This document shows, in pieces, positions 53,562-63,871 of a stretch of 64,000 nucleotides of DNA (positions are counted from its first letter, which is position 1; each line of letters begins with the position of its first letter). The DNA lies in the NCBI GenBank assembly GCA_024734555.1, contig JANPWX010000217.1, positions 237,153 to 301,152 of the forward strand, written 5' to 3'. Below the pieces are notes generated by a model. It did no database searches, was not told where the DNA came from, and saw only the letters and a program-made list of their open reading frames with translations. Source of the DNA: Trochalopteron elliotii. Taxonomy: Eukaryota; Chordata; Aves; Passeriformes; Leiothrichidae. Made by a program: the position numbers and the translations under genes.

Positions 53562-53734
53562 GGAAACAAAAAAATACACAAACAAAACAGAAAAACCCAC
53601 CCCTACAAGAAAAACCAACAAAAAAACCACCCACAAAAAAAAACCCAACAGAAACCCACCAAAAACCAAGCAACAGCACAGCCAAAATGAAAACAAAACA
53701 AAAAAAACCCAAAACAAACAAACCCCCAAACAAT
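53562..53734. repeat. A/C-only low-complexity tract (AAAAC/ACCC-like)
   Basis: About 170 bases composed almost wholly of A and C, as irregular words such as 'aaaacc', 'acccac' and 'caaaaaa'. Frames across it read as Lys/Thr/Pro/Asn-rich on + and Phe/Gly/Val-rich on -, and are artefacts. It lies about 0.9 kb from the retroviral primer site. It may be an expanded, mutated tail rather than a classic microsatellite, since no fixed period is seen. Confidence 0.9.
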
Positions 53735-54622
53735 CAACCTGGCATTTGTTAAAAACTCCAGAGCTAAAAAGTGGAACTTTGATTATAGAAAGTTAAAATC
53801 TTTCTGTTTCAAATGCTTTTTAATAGGAGTACAGGGAACTGCATGCAGGTTTTCATAAACCAAACAGCACTGCATTTATGTGGGCTTATGATGTGGCAAT
53901 GCCATTTGAGTAATAATAATAGCCATGATTATCATTTTAGTTTTGTAAAAATTATCTCTTAATATGATTTGTAACTCAGCAAAGAAGCCTCTTGTCTAGA
54001 CTGCAATTTAATTTTTCAAGAGAAATTACCAACTGTGTTAGAATTTGAATCAGTTGCTATTGAAATATGCACAGTACTTTAAGCACATCATTTTTCACAG
54101 GATTTCATTTCATACGTGTATATATATCCTAAGGAAAGAAAAAAGTCAATTTTGTCTCTTTGGACTGGTAGGTGATGAGTATGGCTCTCTGCATCCTCAT
54201 CCAGGTGAAATCAGGTAATAAAATCACTGTACCACAAGGGATCTGGGCACCTATGAAAGGTTGACCCTACTGTCTCCTTGCTGTCCCCCTTGTATCTCCC
54301 CTTCCACCTCTCATCTGTCCACCTCTCATCTCTGTGAATCATATATTTAAGAATCATCATTAAAATCCACATTCATTGCACAACCTTTATGGATGTCAAC
54401 AAACCCAACCAAAAAAACCAACAAAAAAATTCCTCACACATAAAAACCAAAATATCATTGCAACACAGAACAAAACAGGCAATTTACACAAAAACCACCC
54501 CTTGTCGTTTCACCACAATTACAACAGAAGTTCCCTATGATCTTTATACTCTCTAACACTGTTCAACCTATTTTTGCTCATTATCTCTCCTAATTACCAT
54601 CCTTGTTTCAAAATCCTCATGG
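53735..54622 (-). other. Region beside ERV LTR; right end may be its leader
   Basis: If the LTR to the right is the 5' LTR of a minus-strand provirus, the first part of this stretch (from 54622 leftward) should be its untranslated leader. No gag, pol or env frame could be recognised, and no second LTR copy is present to the left. The provirus is therefore truncated soon after its primer site. The left boundary cannot be placed by eye. The stretch also holds an A/C-rich patch at about 54398-54430 and a small repeat of 'ccacctctcatct' near 54305-54332. Confidence 0.35.
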
Positions 54623-54640
54623 TCCTGGGTTTCAGCATCA
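54623..54640 (-). promoter_or_regulatory. Retroviral primer binding site, tRNA-Phe type
   Basis: Read on minus, the 18 bases starting at 54640 match the complement of the 3' end of vertebrate tRNA-Phe (from memory) at 15 of 18 positions, mismatching at the third, seventh and fifteenth. It begins three bases after the 'CA' end of the adjacent LTR, where a primer binding site belongs. This site sets the element's orientation (minus) and identifies the LTR as a 5' LTR rather than a solo LTR. The mismatches fit post-insertion decay. Confidence 0.75.
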
Positions 54641-54643
54641 AAA

Positions 54644-55750
54644 TGACTGGGGGGGGTTACCCTGGCTGGATGCCAGACACCCACCAAAGCCACTCTGCCA
54701 CTCCTTTCCTCAGGTGGAAAAGCAGAGAAAATATAACAAATGGTTCATGAGTTAAGGACAGGGAGAAATCACTCACCAAAAACCATCACAGGCAAAACAG
54801 ACTCAGCCTGGGGATATCAACTGAATTTATTAGTAACAAAATCAGAGCAGGATAATGAGAAGTAAAAATAACTTGTAAAAACAACTTCCTCCCATCCCTT
54901 CCTCCTTCCCAACTCTCCCTCCTCCCCCCCAGTGGCACAGGGAGATTGGGAATGGGGTTTTGGTCAGTTCATCACACCTTGTTCCTGCCACTGCCCAGGG
55001 AGAGGAGTCCTTCCCCTGCTCCAGTGTGGGATCCCTCCCACAGGACACAGCTCTCCATGAACTCCTGCAATGAGGGTCCATCCCACAGGCAACAGTTCTC
55101 CACAAATTGCTCCACTGTGGGTCACTCTTCCACGGGGTCAGTCCTTCAGGCACAGCCTGCTCCAGTGTGGGTCCCCCACAGGGTCACAAGTCCTGCCAGG
55201 AAACCTGCTCCAGGGTGGGCTCCTCTCTCCACAGGCCTGCAGGTCCCTGCCAGGACCCTGCTCCAGCACAGGCCTCCCAGGGGTTCACAGCCTCCTCTCA
55301 GCACCCCCGTGCTCCATTTTGGGTCTCCCCCAGGGGCTGCAGGTGGATCTCTGCCCCCCTGTGCCCTCCCTGGGCTGCAGGGGCACAGCCATCCCACCAC
55401 GGGCTCACCATGGGCTGCAGGGGAATCTCAGCTCCAGCCCTGGAGCAGCTCCTGCCCCTCCCTCTGCACTGACCTTGGTGTCTGCAGGGCTGCTCCTCTC
55501 ACAGACTCCCACCCTGCTCCTCTCTGGCTGCAATTACATCTGCACAATAACTTTTTATTCTTCTTGAATTTGCTATCCCAGAGGTGTTACCACCTTTTCT
55601 AACTGGCCCAGCCCTGCCCAGCAGTGGGTCTGTCCTGGAGCTGTCAGGGATTGGCTCTGCTGGACATGGGGGAAACTTCCAGAAGCTTCTCACAGAAACC
55701 ACCCCTGTAGCCCCTCTGCTACCAAAACCTGGCCACACAAACCCAGTACA
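54644..55750 (-). mobile_element. 5' LTR of an avian endogenous retrovirus
   Basis: On the minus strand this runs from TGTACTGGGTTTGTGTGG (from 55750) to '...CA' at 54644, about 1.1 kb. I recognise it as a widespread avian ERV LTR. The middle (about 55018-55290) holds six or more degenerate repeats built on 'ctccagtgtggg' and 'cccacagg'. An AATAAA signal lies on minus at 54831-54826, and the family's end segment, containing the 'catccagccaggg' type word, precedes the primer site. No matching short duplication flanks it (caaaa left, gtgcc right), as expected if the rest of the provirus is lost. The 218- and 165-codon frames inside it on + are antisense artefacts. Confidence 0.85.
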
Positions 55751-56053
55751 GTGCCCAACCAAGTCAACAATGACATCTCAAAGCAATGCCATGAAACACA
55801 GCACTGTTAATTCATTGTCGTGGAAGGCACAAGATATTTGGGAAGGAGCACTCACACAGTGACTGGTGGCCATAGATGTACATCTCCTTGCCCTTGTTTA
55901 AACTCTGTCACCCTTAGTTCCAGGACACCCACTTCTACACATCTCTGAATCAACAAGTTGTTCCATGCACCTTTTTTCCTCCCCACCTCTTTCTCTGGAG
56001 TTATCAGCCTCTATTTGCTGTAAACCTACTTCTTATTTCTGGCATGAGAATTG
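55751..56053. other. Spacer between two LTR elements, nothing identified
   Basis: About 300 bases of unique-looking sequence between the minus-strand LTR and the target duplication of the plus-strand solo LTR. No open frame, tail or repeat could be assigned. Confidence 0.5.
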
Positions 56054-56058
56054 TGAGG

Positions 56059-56609
56059 TGTCCTGGGTTGTAGTATAAGATATGCACAAAGTATTCTATC
56101 ACCATCTTCATGAACTGTTGAAACCAATTGCTGAAGCAGTGTTCTTCCAGATTTCCCCCTCCCTCTTCTGTTAAGGTGTCTTCTGTTAAAGGGTCTTTTG
56201 TTAATGGGTCTTCTGTTAATGGATCTTTTGTTAATGACCTGCTGCATGACTCACAGATATCATAGTTATCTCACTTTAATGGGCCATCAAGGACCCCCTG
56301 TATGACTCATTATCCCATTGTGAGATGCTCTGCCCAGGGGAAGGAGCCAAGCATTCTCACCTGAATACAATCTGGGACTTGGGACAATATGGGGGACCTT
56401 ACCCACTGGATTCCCAGAGGATCAGAGCTACCAGACCTTTCTACGGGATCACTGCTTCCGTCATCCCACTCAGGTTGTATTCTGACTCTGTGTCAGTGGT
56501 CTTCTGTATTATTGCATTTATTTTATTTTACCCTTTTTTTTTTCTTCTTCCTATTAAATTGTATTTCTGACTTGGAGCCTCTCACTCGTTTTGCTTTCAA
56601 ACCACTACA
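56059..56609 (+). mobile_element. Solo LTR of an endogenous retrovirus
   Basis: A 551-bp element starts TGTCCTGGGTTGTAG and ends CCACTACA, bracketed by identical 5-bp flanks. It carries a likely polyadenylation signal of the ATTAAA type at about 56553 after a T-rich stretch, and a GC-neutral upstream part with five 15-bp tandem repeats. No primer site or coding sequence lies between the flanks, so this is a solo LTR formed by recombination between the two LTRs of a former provirus. A 5-bp duplication is known for ERVL-like and some other retroviruses, so the class is not settled. Confidence 0.88.
56164..56238 (+). repeat. Five-copy 15-bp tandem repeat inside the solo LTR
   Basis: Five head-to-tail units of the form tcttYtgttaaNgNN occupy exactly 75 bases, with two to five differences between units. 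The period is a multiple of three, so the minus strand reads as a repeated Asn-Arg/Lys-Arg-Pro-Ile/Phe-type peptide, explaining an odd basic frame there. Tandem repeats in the upstream part of an LTR often act as enhancer units; that role is inferred only. Confidence 0.92.
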
Positions 56610-56614
56610 TGAGG

Positions 56615-59600
56615 TTAAAGCATTCTTTTTTAATTTCAAGTCCTGGGAAGAGTAAACACTCCTAGACTGGATGAAGCCAAGCACACGGTTTTGAGGTTTT
56701 TTTCCTCACGCTGCTATTTTTCCTTAGAGAATAATATTTTCTCCATTGTTACATCTCCCATGTAATTTTCCTTTACTGCCCTCTTCTGATTTAGCACTTG
56801 GATATTAGGCAGGTTAATAGTGAATAGATAACCTGCAAGTTGTCCAATAATGTAAATATATTGTAAATACTACTGGCACTCACCTCACTCTGCCCATTAG
56901 CAATGCTCACCATTATATCTCCAATGATAGCACACACATAAAACACCACCAAGGCTGCAAGACAAAAGAATCTCCAAGTAGAGTGGATAAATCATAAAAA
57001 TTTAAACAATATAAACAGGAGCTTCCATACCTTCTACAAAGTTCCATTACTGCCAGCAATACATTTTAAGATGATGTCATAACACATACATCACAAACAC
57101 CCAGATAAGCAAGGCTTGTAGCAATCTTCCTCCCAAACAGCCAGCCAGCATGTATATTTGAATATCTTTTTGACAGTACTTGGGCTGGAGGAAAAAACAA
57201 CATTTTTTCCAGCCTCATCAAAAAGCAATTGACTTTTAAGCACAGGGTTTCATCCTTGGCTGTTTATTTAGGGGACTTTATTGGGTTTAGTATTTTGCCA
57301 TTTCACATTGATACAAACAACTTATTCTACATATATTTCAATCTTTTTCTTTGCTCATTATGAAATTAAATAGCCTGGTATGGAATTTGAAATTACATGC
57401 TTTTATTTCTGTGTAAACAGCATCTCCCAATAAAATAACCTGTAATACAGTTATGGAAGGAAATTATTTTAGAAATTACAATTCTCAGTTGAATTTGTCT
57501 GCTTCCTTTATAGACTGAGTTACTAAATCTTTATAGATAAATGTTAGTCTTTACTACATTTGGCTTTTGGAGTACTGTGTAGACTCCTGGGAGCCTAAAG
57601 TGGGGTGTCTTTATCAATCATTGAACTTCAAGAATCTCACTGAAAGTCATCAACTGTGTCCCCAGTTCAGAAATGCTGCTGGTGGTCATTCACAAGCTAT
57701 AGAGATGCTCAGTCTTCACTTGCAGGATGCATTTGCTGAGCTGGTGTCTCACAAAACAACACACCTGACACAGGAACAGCAGGCAGGCTGTCCGGAGCCT
57801 TCAGTGCCCAATTTTACAACTTTGTCTCAGTTTAGAGCTGCAGAGTCCTAAGAGCACTTCTGGCCAGGGGTTCCTTGAGTGCACAGCAAGTTGATGCCAT
57901 CCCTTGGTTTGGATCACAAGAGCCAGGCTGAATGAAGGCTAATCCACCCAGCAACAGGGAACTTGGGGCCTGCCTCTTGGGAATTCTTATCAAACCAGCT
58001 GGATTTCTGGGAGGAGACTGTCTGAAGCCAACCCAGACAGACAAACAGGAGATCCTTCCCCAGACAATCTTTAAAGCAGCTGCTTTAACCTTGCTGAACC
58101 AGATCTAACCAGAGCAGGTGAGACTCATCTTCTAATCACTCACTCATTAAAAAAAAAGCCTTTGTGGCACCATATGAGAAACTTTCCTGTAAGTACAGAG
58201 GACGGGCAAAGGGAGAGGCAAGGGGGCACAGAACAGCACATGGATGTGGCCCTAAAGAAGCTGAAAAGCCCTTACTACACTCTGATATCAGGTGACTGCC
58301 TGATCATTGTGGGTTGTGACCTCTGGCTGGTGGCATTTGGCCCTGGCACTGCCAGGCAGCTGCACTGAGCCACAGGTAGGGATGTAATTGCACACACCCC
58401 ACTGCCACCCTGAAAAAAACTCCTACACTGTGGGCTGGAGTGTTTCCAGGGCCCCAGGCAGTGTCTCACTGACAATACTTCTCGTGTTTAGAAACCACTC
58501 TCCCTTAATAGCCAAAGTAAGATTCTGTGTATTATTCTTACAGCTTTCACTCTCTGGCTTTTTAATGGCTCGGCTATTAAAACCAATGGAGTTTAAATGC
58601 AACAAAGGTAGAGCTTAAAAAAGAATCCCCAAAGCCTTACTATTGGTAGGTGGTAATGGCTGAGTTAAAAAGGGTGGTATTTCTGGGAAAAGATTGCTCA
58701 AAGGGAAATCAGGAAATTCTGGAAACCTGAGCTGTCCATTAAAGAGATGGTCCTGGCAGTGGGAGTAAAGTGTGACAAGACAGACACTGGCTGAGTGAGG
58801 TTCATGCAGGCTGTGGGATAAACTGAACAGAGAGAGAAGGGATGGTAAGGAGGTAGGAGAAAAAATGTAAGGAATTAGGTAAAAATGAAGCACACAGACA
58901 AATATGAGAATATTCTCTAGAAAAGGTTTCAAAGTTGAAAGGTGTACCTGGGATCAGGATTAATATGGACAGAGTATCACAGACACCAGGATTAAGAGAA
59001 AAATGTTTTTATTTACAGGTAAAGCTAAAGAAAAAAACTATGCATTTTTGGACCAAAGAGAGGACAAAGGGAGCTCAGGAGTACTAAAAACATGAAATTA
59101 ACTCTGAGGAAATGTAAGGACTGATTTTAAGTAGAGAACTAAGAAAAGGCTGGGTATAACTATAAGCCTTGTGTCCATAACAGGAGACCAAGCTCTCAGA
59201 GCAGAATTCCTTCATATTTAAGGAGCTCAGCTGTGAACATCCCAAAATAAGGATTTACCAGCTTATGTCCAGTGAACTTCAGGTCTCTAAAGCAAGAGTT
59301 ATAACATGCCATAGGGGATGAAGGTGTTTCTAAATAAGCTTTAACACCTGAGGAGGTGTGGAATGACACTTTCATGCATCCAGGATTGCTGTGGAAATAC
59401 TAACTGGGGTTTTGGCAGAGGTAGAGTGCACTCATGGAGTGCACTTCACACTGTAGAGCAGCAAACGGCTAAGCAGACACATGCCCATATCTTCTCCTCT
59501 GCCTAATATTTCTTTCTTCCTTCACCCTGGTGGAGTCTGAGCAAACTCCACTGCCTTTGGAGCACAGCAGTGGAGTGTGATCAGCTCTGGCTGGAGAGCA

Positions 59601-61839
59601 AAGGGGTGCCAGTTCAGCTGCCATGGTGCAGCTGTCAGCTGAGTGCTCCTGAAGTCCCTACATACTGGATAATACAGCAAGAAGATAGGAACCAGTTGTT
59701 TTTCAGGAGAAATTAAAAAAAAAAAAAAAGGAAAAAAGGATATCCATATGGACTGAAGAGCTACAGCAAGCTACTTAAATGCAATTCTAAGTGCTAATTG
59801 AGCTATGCAATAAAAACAAACTATTCCTCATTAGGAGAAAAATGTAAACTCTTCAAGGTTCTGCTGAATCACAATCCCTTCATGGGGACAAGGTGACTAC
59901 TTTTAATAAGGTGTTTAAGTAAGAGCAGGGCAGGGAGGAAAGGCTTCTGTAACACCTGGGTCAGGAAATTCTTGGTTATTTATACCTAGTTACACTCAGC
60001 TAGAAGCAGCCCCAGGCAAATGGGGGTTCACAGCTTGGCAGCCAGGGAAGTCACTTCTGCCACTAACCTGAGGTGCTGCTGAGTTTTGTGTGACCAAAAG
60101 GGCTCAGGTCACCACACAGGTCCCTTTAGTTATGTATTCTGCCTGCCCAGCACCCATGACATATGAATCTCTTTCTAAAGGGAATATATGCTAAAAAATC
60201 ACATCTGTGCTGCCTAATCTTTGCCTCCATTCCAATTACATCAGAAAGTGAAAGCTGTTTTCCAGGAGGTGTATGGCCTTTATTTCACATTGCATCCAGC
60301 CCATGAGAATTTAAGATCAATTGACAAGACACAGCTCCATGAGACTTCTTAGTTGGTGGACATCCACACTGTTAGGGAAATGGAAAAGACACAAACTCAG
60401 TGGTAAAGACACAAACTCAGTGGTACAAAAGGACAAGATAATGAGCTGGGACACACCTGAGGCAAATTCTATTGTTCTCTTCTGCAGGATGGAAAACCCA
60501 GCCACTAAAACAGACAAGAAGAAAACAAAGGTGGAGACAGGACTCTTCGTGGTGCTGTGGGATAACCTGCTATTCTGCAAATGATTGCTTCTTTTACATA
60601 GAAGTATTCTGATTTCTGGTTTGCTCAGCTACAGCCGTGGTCATGGTGCAGCAGCAAAACCACTTTGTTCTGATCCTTGTTCTGATGTTTATAAGACAGT
60701 TGAGGATTTCTGGTTATTAATAAATTTGCCTTAGCTGCATTTCCTTTCTTTTATGAAGTAGTTCAGTGAGGCAGATTTACCTTGGCGTAAGAGATGGGCA
60801 GATGGCAGGGCTATATAGGTCATGTGCTCCTCAATGCTGATAAAGGAACTGCTCTGTGCCTATACACTGACTGTCTCCTGCTGACTGAGACTGAAAATAA
60901 CCATTAAAGCATTCCTTATAAACAGAAATACCTGAATATAAGTATAAACATACTGCCTAAACTAATTGTTATGGTCAATTTTATATATCCCCTGTGAAAA
61001 AAAGAATGAAGCATCTGACTATCCCAAATATGAAAGTGGCACAATCTGTTTTTCTATTGTTAATATTGATTCTTCTAATTAGCACCTTTGACTTCCAAAT
61101 GGGTAGACTCAATGACACCAGCTCATCTAGGGTCATGTCAGCAGCTGTTGACAGTCCCTGGTGCTTCAGACGAGGAAGACAAAATTCAATTTTTTAATGC
61201 AAAGATGAAATAGCCACTCCATTTCCTTATTTTAAGGTTTGTTTTTACTATCCTTTCTCTTCAGTTCTATGCATCGTGTAGTATGTTCTAATTGAGGGCA
61301 TAAATATCTTTTACATTCCTCCATCTGGTTCTACTCCTGGCCTCAGAAGTATAGTACAATATTGCATCCATTGCTACTTATTATCCATTCTGTCTTCAGT
61401 TAAGTATAAGTTTTATCTTTTTTGTTTGATATTTGGATTGTTTGAACATCTTTTTGCTCTTGTATTACAATTAAAACATAAGAACATGAAATATCTTCCC
61501 TTAACTTTTTTAATGTGCACTCTACAGCTACATACTCACTTCTTATCTAGATAATCCTAATATGGAAATCCTTTATATGGAAATTTTTCCATGTCATTCC
61601 TCCCAGTCGCTTCTAAACTCTTCTGCCATTTATTCTTTTCACATGATATGTAGAATTGAAAGGTTCCAAATAAACATACCACAGATTTATTCCATATAAA
61701 TCCATAAATTCTCCCATGCCACTCCTAGGTTTGCACCGACATTTTCACTCAAATTTCTTTCTTTTTACTGGTTGCCATTAACTTTGACCTCTGACAGCAG
61801 TTCAGGTAATTCTTCCAAAATGCAATACCCACATTAATT
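56615..61839. other. Non-coding region, no gene seen
   Basis: No supportable gene. 56.7-57.55 kb is AT-rich with many TAAT-type words. An A-run lies at about 59708-59722. A perfect 20-bp tandem duplication at 60385-60424 interrupts the best local frame (87 codons at 60321-60584, +), which would shift any ancestral frame. From about 61200 the DNA becomes pyrimidine-rich and may already be the decayed 3' part of the old LINE to the right. Confidence 0.5.
60385..60424. repeat. Perfect 20-bp tandem duplication
   Basis: The unit 'aaagacacaaactcagtggt' is present twice with no spacer and no difference (60385-60404, 60405-60424). Perfect identity indicates a recent slippage event. Because 20 is not a multiple of three, the overlapping open frame is unlikely to be an old gene. 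Confidence 0.95.
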
Positions 61840-62340
61840 TTCATCTGATGCTCAGTGACCTAGCTTAGCTGTCTCTGTAGTGCTCTTTGGTCTTCTCTTG
61901 TTTTAATTATTCCAGACAATTTTGGCGTATTGCAATTGTTGCCACCTCACTGATCATTCTTTTACAGATTGCAAATTACATTAATCACCGAGTACTGGTG
62001 CTCAGCCTCAGGCCATTCTGCCACTTCTTCTGACATTTCTGTATCTGTCTGTCCACGTTTCTATAACAACTTTCTCTTCCTCCACAACAACTAGCTTTTT
62101 TCACAGGTTCCTACAAAGAATTTTTCAGAAATTAAGTATTTTTTTATTATTATTATTCATTTCTGTAGAAAATCTTACATTTTCCCTGATGGAAAACTGT
62201 TTGTCCTTACCACATTATATCCTCTTAGGTGCCTCGTACCTATTCATAATTGTTTAATCCAATTTACCCAGCAGTTAAGCAAAGCTCACAAGGGCTGTAA
62301 TCACAAGATTGTCCAGAGCACTTACAATCTGTTCAGCTCT
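61840..62340 (-). mobile_element. Ancient CR1/L3-type LINE relic, RT region
   Basis: On + the order of words 'attaattttcatctg', 'gccacctcactgatca', 'gagtactggtgctcagcc' and 'aatttacccagcag...gggctgtaatcac' follows the inverted sequence of the old amniote CR1/L3 LINEs as I remember them. On minus, 62302 leftward reads DYSPCELCLTAG, then a stop codon at 62266-62264 where family members have Lys. It aligns with the family's reverse-transcriptase block N-Y-R-P-V-S-L-T-S-V-P-G-K. The copy is clearly dead, with stops and indels. It may extend left to about 61480. Assignment rests on remembered consensus. Confidence 0.6.
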
Positions 62341-63720
62341 CTAATACCTTTGCAGTGTCTCTCATTTCCCATTTGAGCTGTAGCTCCCTGGAATAGAGGC
62401 CAGCCCAGTGATGGAGGCACAAGGCTCAGAGTTAACTCTGGATTCTTGCTCCAGCTCTGCCAGCTACTGGCACTGTAACCCTCAGGAAGTTTCCCAACCT
62501 CTCCACATCACTCTCCTTTCCCCAGTGCAGGTGGTGCTCAACAACATCACAGATTTGTCAAGTCTCTGTTTGTCTCAGTGCTGATTCCTGGGGATTTCTT
62601 TGATGCCTCCATCAGAGCATCACAAGCCAGGGTACATGAGCACAGGGCAAGCAGCATCTTGCTCTTCTGCACATCCCTGAATACTCTGACAGCTGTCCAA
62701 GGATTTCCTTTCTGGGTGGAACAGGGAGCACCGAGCTGAGGCACAGCTTCAAACCACCTGCCCCCAGGAGCAGACATCTGGAAAAGCTGTGCTTTAATTT
62801 TTTATGAAGCCTGATTACTAACGTTTTGTAAAATGCTTGGAGATCCTTGGTAGGAAAATTTTACCACCTGCTAAGTATTAGCCTTCTGTAAATATTTCCA
62901 AGCAGGGCACAGTTGCCAAATGTTTGGGCTCAACTTTAACCATTCTAATGCTGGGCTGGGGGGATATTCTCATGAGAAACCAAATATTCTTGCTGAACAA
63001 ATGCTTTACACCACTCTTTTTTCTGGTTTCTGTCTCAATAGCCTCCACTGTTTCCTGTCCCATAAATGGCCCTTGTAATCATGTATATAAACATTTTTTG
63101 TCAAATGTGTATCTTCCCTCTCAAATCCAGAACTTGCAGTATTAAATACTTGCAGTATTAAAGCACTGATATACTGCAGATGTTAGTTTCAAAGTCTTAA
63201 CATACTTAACATAATTAAAGAATATTAACAGTTTGTTCCAGTATTGTCATTTTAGCACTGTATTAGTTTTTGACTACATGAAGTATTGTACAGTACCCTA
63301 ACTGCAGAAGGTCTGAGATAAATTACACCACTTGAACTTTTAATATATTTACTCAGGCAGTAGCTTGAAGGAAAGTTCATAGAAGCAAATCTATTAGGTA
63401 AATTAAGGTTGTAACTTTTTGGCAGCTTCATTTAAAATAATAGTCAAAATTAGTGCAGCAATTTAGTCCCATTCAAAATTATGCAAGACCAATATGCAAA
63501 TAGAAGACAGAGAGCTTTAGAAATGTAGAACAATTACTCTTTGAATATATATGTATTTAAATAAATGCACCACAGAGAAACCAGCCAATGACAGCTGGTT
63601 ATCCTACAGTGTAGGCTGGCTTTGATCTCCATGTTCCACGTATTTCTTTCCTTATTTATTTCAGCAGAACTTTTGACTTTCTCTCTGCCAAAGCATCTAA
63701 ATGGCTGACTTCAGAGCAAA
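62341..63720. other. Non-coding region, no gene seen
   Basis: No supportable gene. Contains a 16-bp-period duplication at 63132-63162 and otherwise unique-looking sequence. Frames are at most 76 codons. A TTA-type triplet run lies just to the left at about 62140-62157, inside the LINE relic. Confidence 0.55.
63132..63162. repeat. Short tandem duplication, period 16 bp
   Basis: The word 'acttgcagtattaaa' is present at 63132-63146 and 63148-63162, identical, with one base between. Slippage product in non-coding DNA. Confidence 0.88.
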
Positions 63721-63871
63721 CTTTTTCTTTTCTTTCTTTTCTTTTCTTTCTTTTCTTTTTCTTTTCTTTTCTTTTCTTTTCTTTTCTTTTCTTTTCTTTT
63801 CTTTTCTTTTCTTTTCTTTTCTTTTCTTTTCTTTTCTTTTCTTTTCTTTTCTTTTCTTTTCTTTTCTTTTC
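63721..63871. repeat. (TTTTC)n microsatellite array
   Basis: About 150 bases of TTTTC units. The first 40 bases are irregular, with TTTC and TTTTTC variants; after that about 22 perfect units follow. On minus it reads AAAAG and yields a Lys/Arg/Glu peptide, while the plus frame reads Phe/Leu/Ser; both are artefacts. The irregular left end and pure right end suggest that expansion is active on the right side. Pure purine/pyrimidine strands of this length can form triplex DNA. Confidence 0.97.

Larger units (their letters stand above)
56054..56614 (+). repeat. 5-bp target-site duplication bracketing a solo LTR
   Basis: The bases 'tgagg' occur at 56054-56058 and again at 56610-56614, directly abutting the TG start and CA end of the LTR between them. 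An identical five-base flank is the expected footprint of retroviral integrase and fixes both LTR ends to the base. Its preservation argues for a fairly young insertion. Confidence 0.88.

Noticed and set aside
53467..53796. Phe/Gly/Val-rich membrane-like frame (-) and Lys/Thr/Pro-rich frame (+)
   Set aside because: Translations of the A/C-only tract; the apparent hydrophobic segments are composition artefacts.
54946..55602. 218-codon frame (+), the longest in the window, with overlapping 165- and 121-codon frames
   Set aside because: All lie antisense inside the minus-strand LTR. Their Ser/Pro/Gly/Cys-rich repeats follow the LTR's internal DNA repeats.
56026..56247. Basic repeat peptide (-) with recurring Asn-Arg/Lys-Arg units
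   Set aside because: Product of the 15-bp tandem repeat in the solo LTR, antisense to it.
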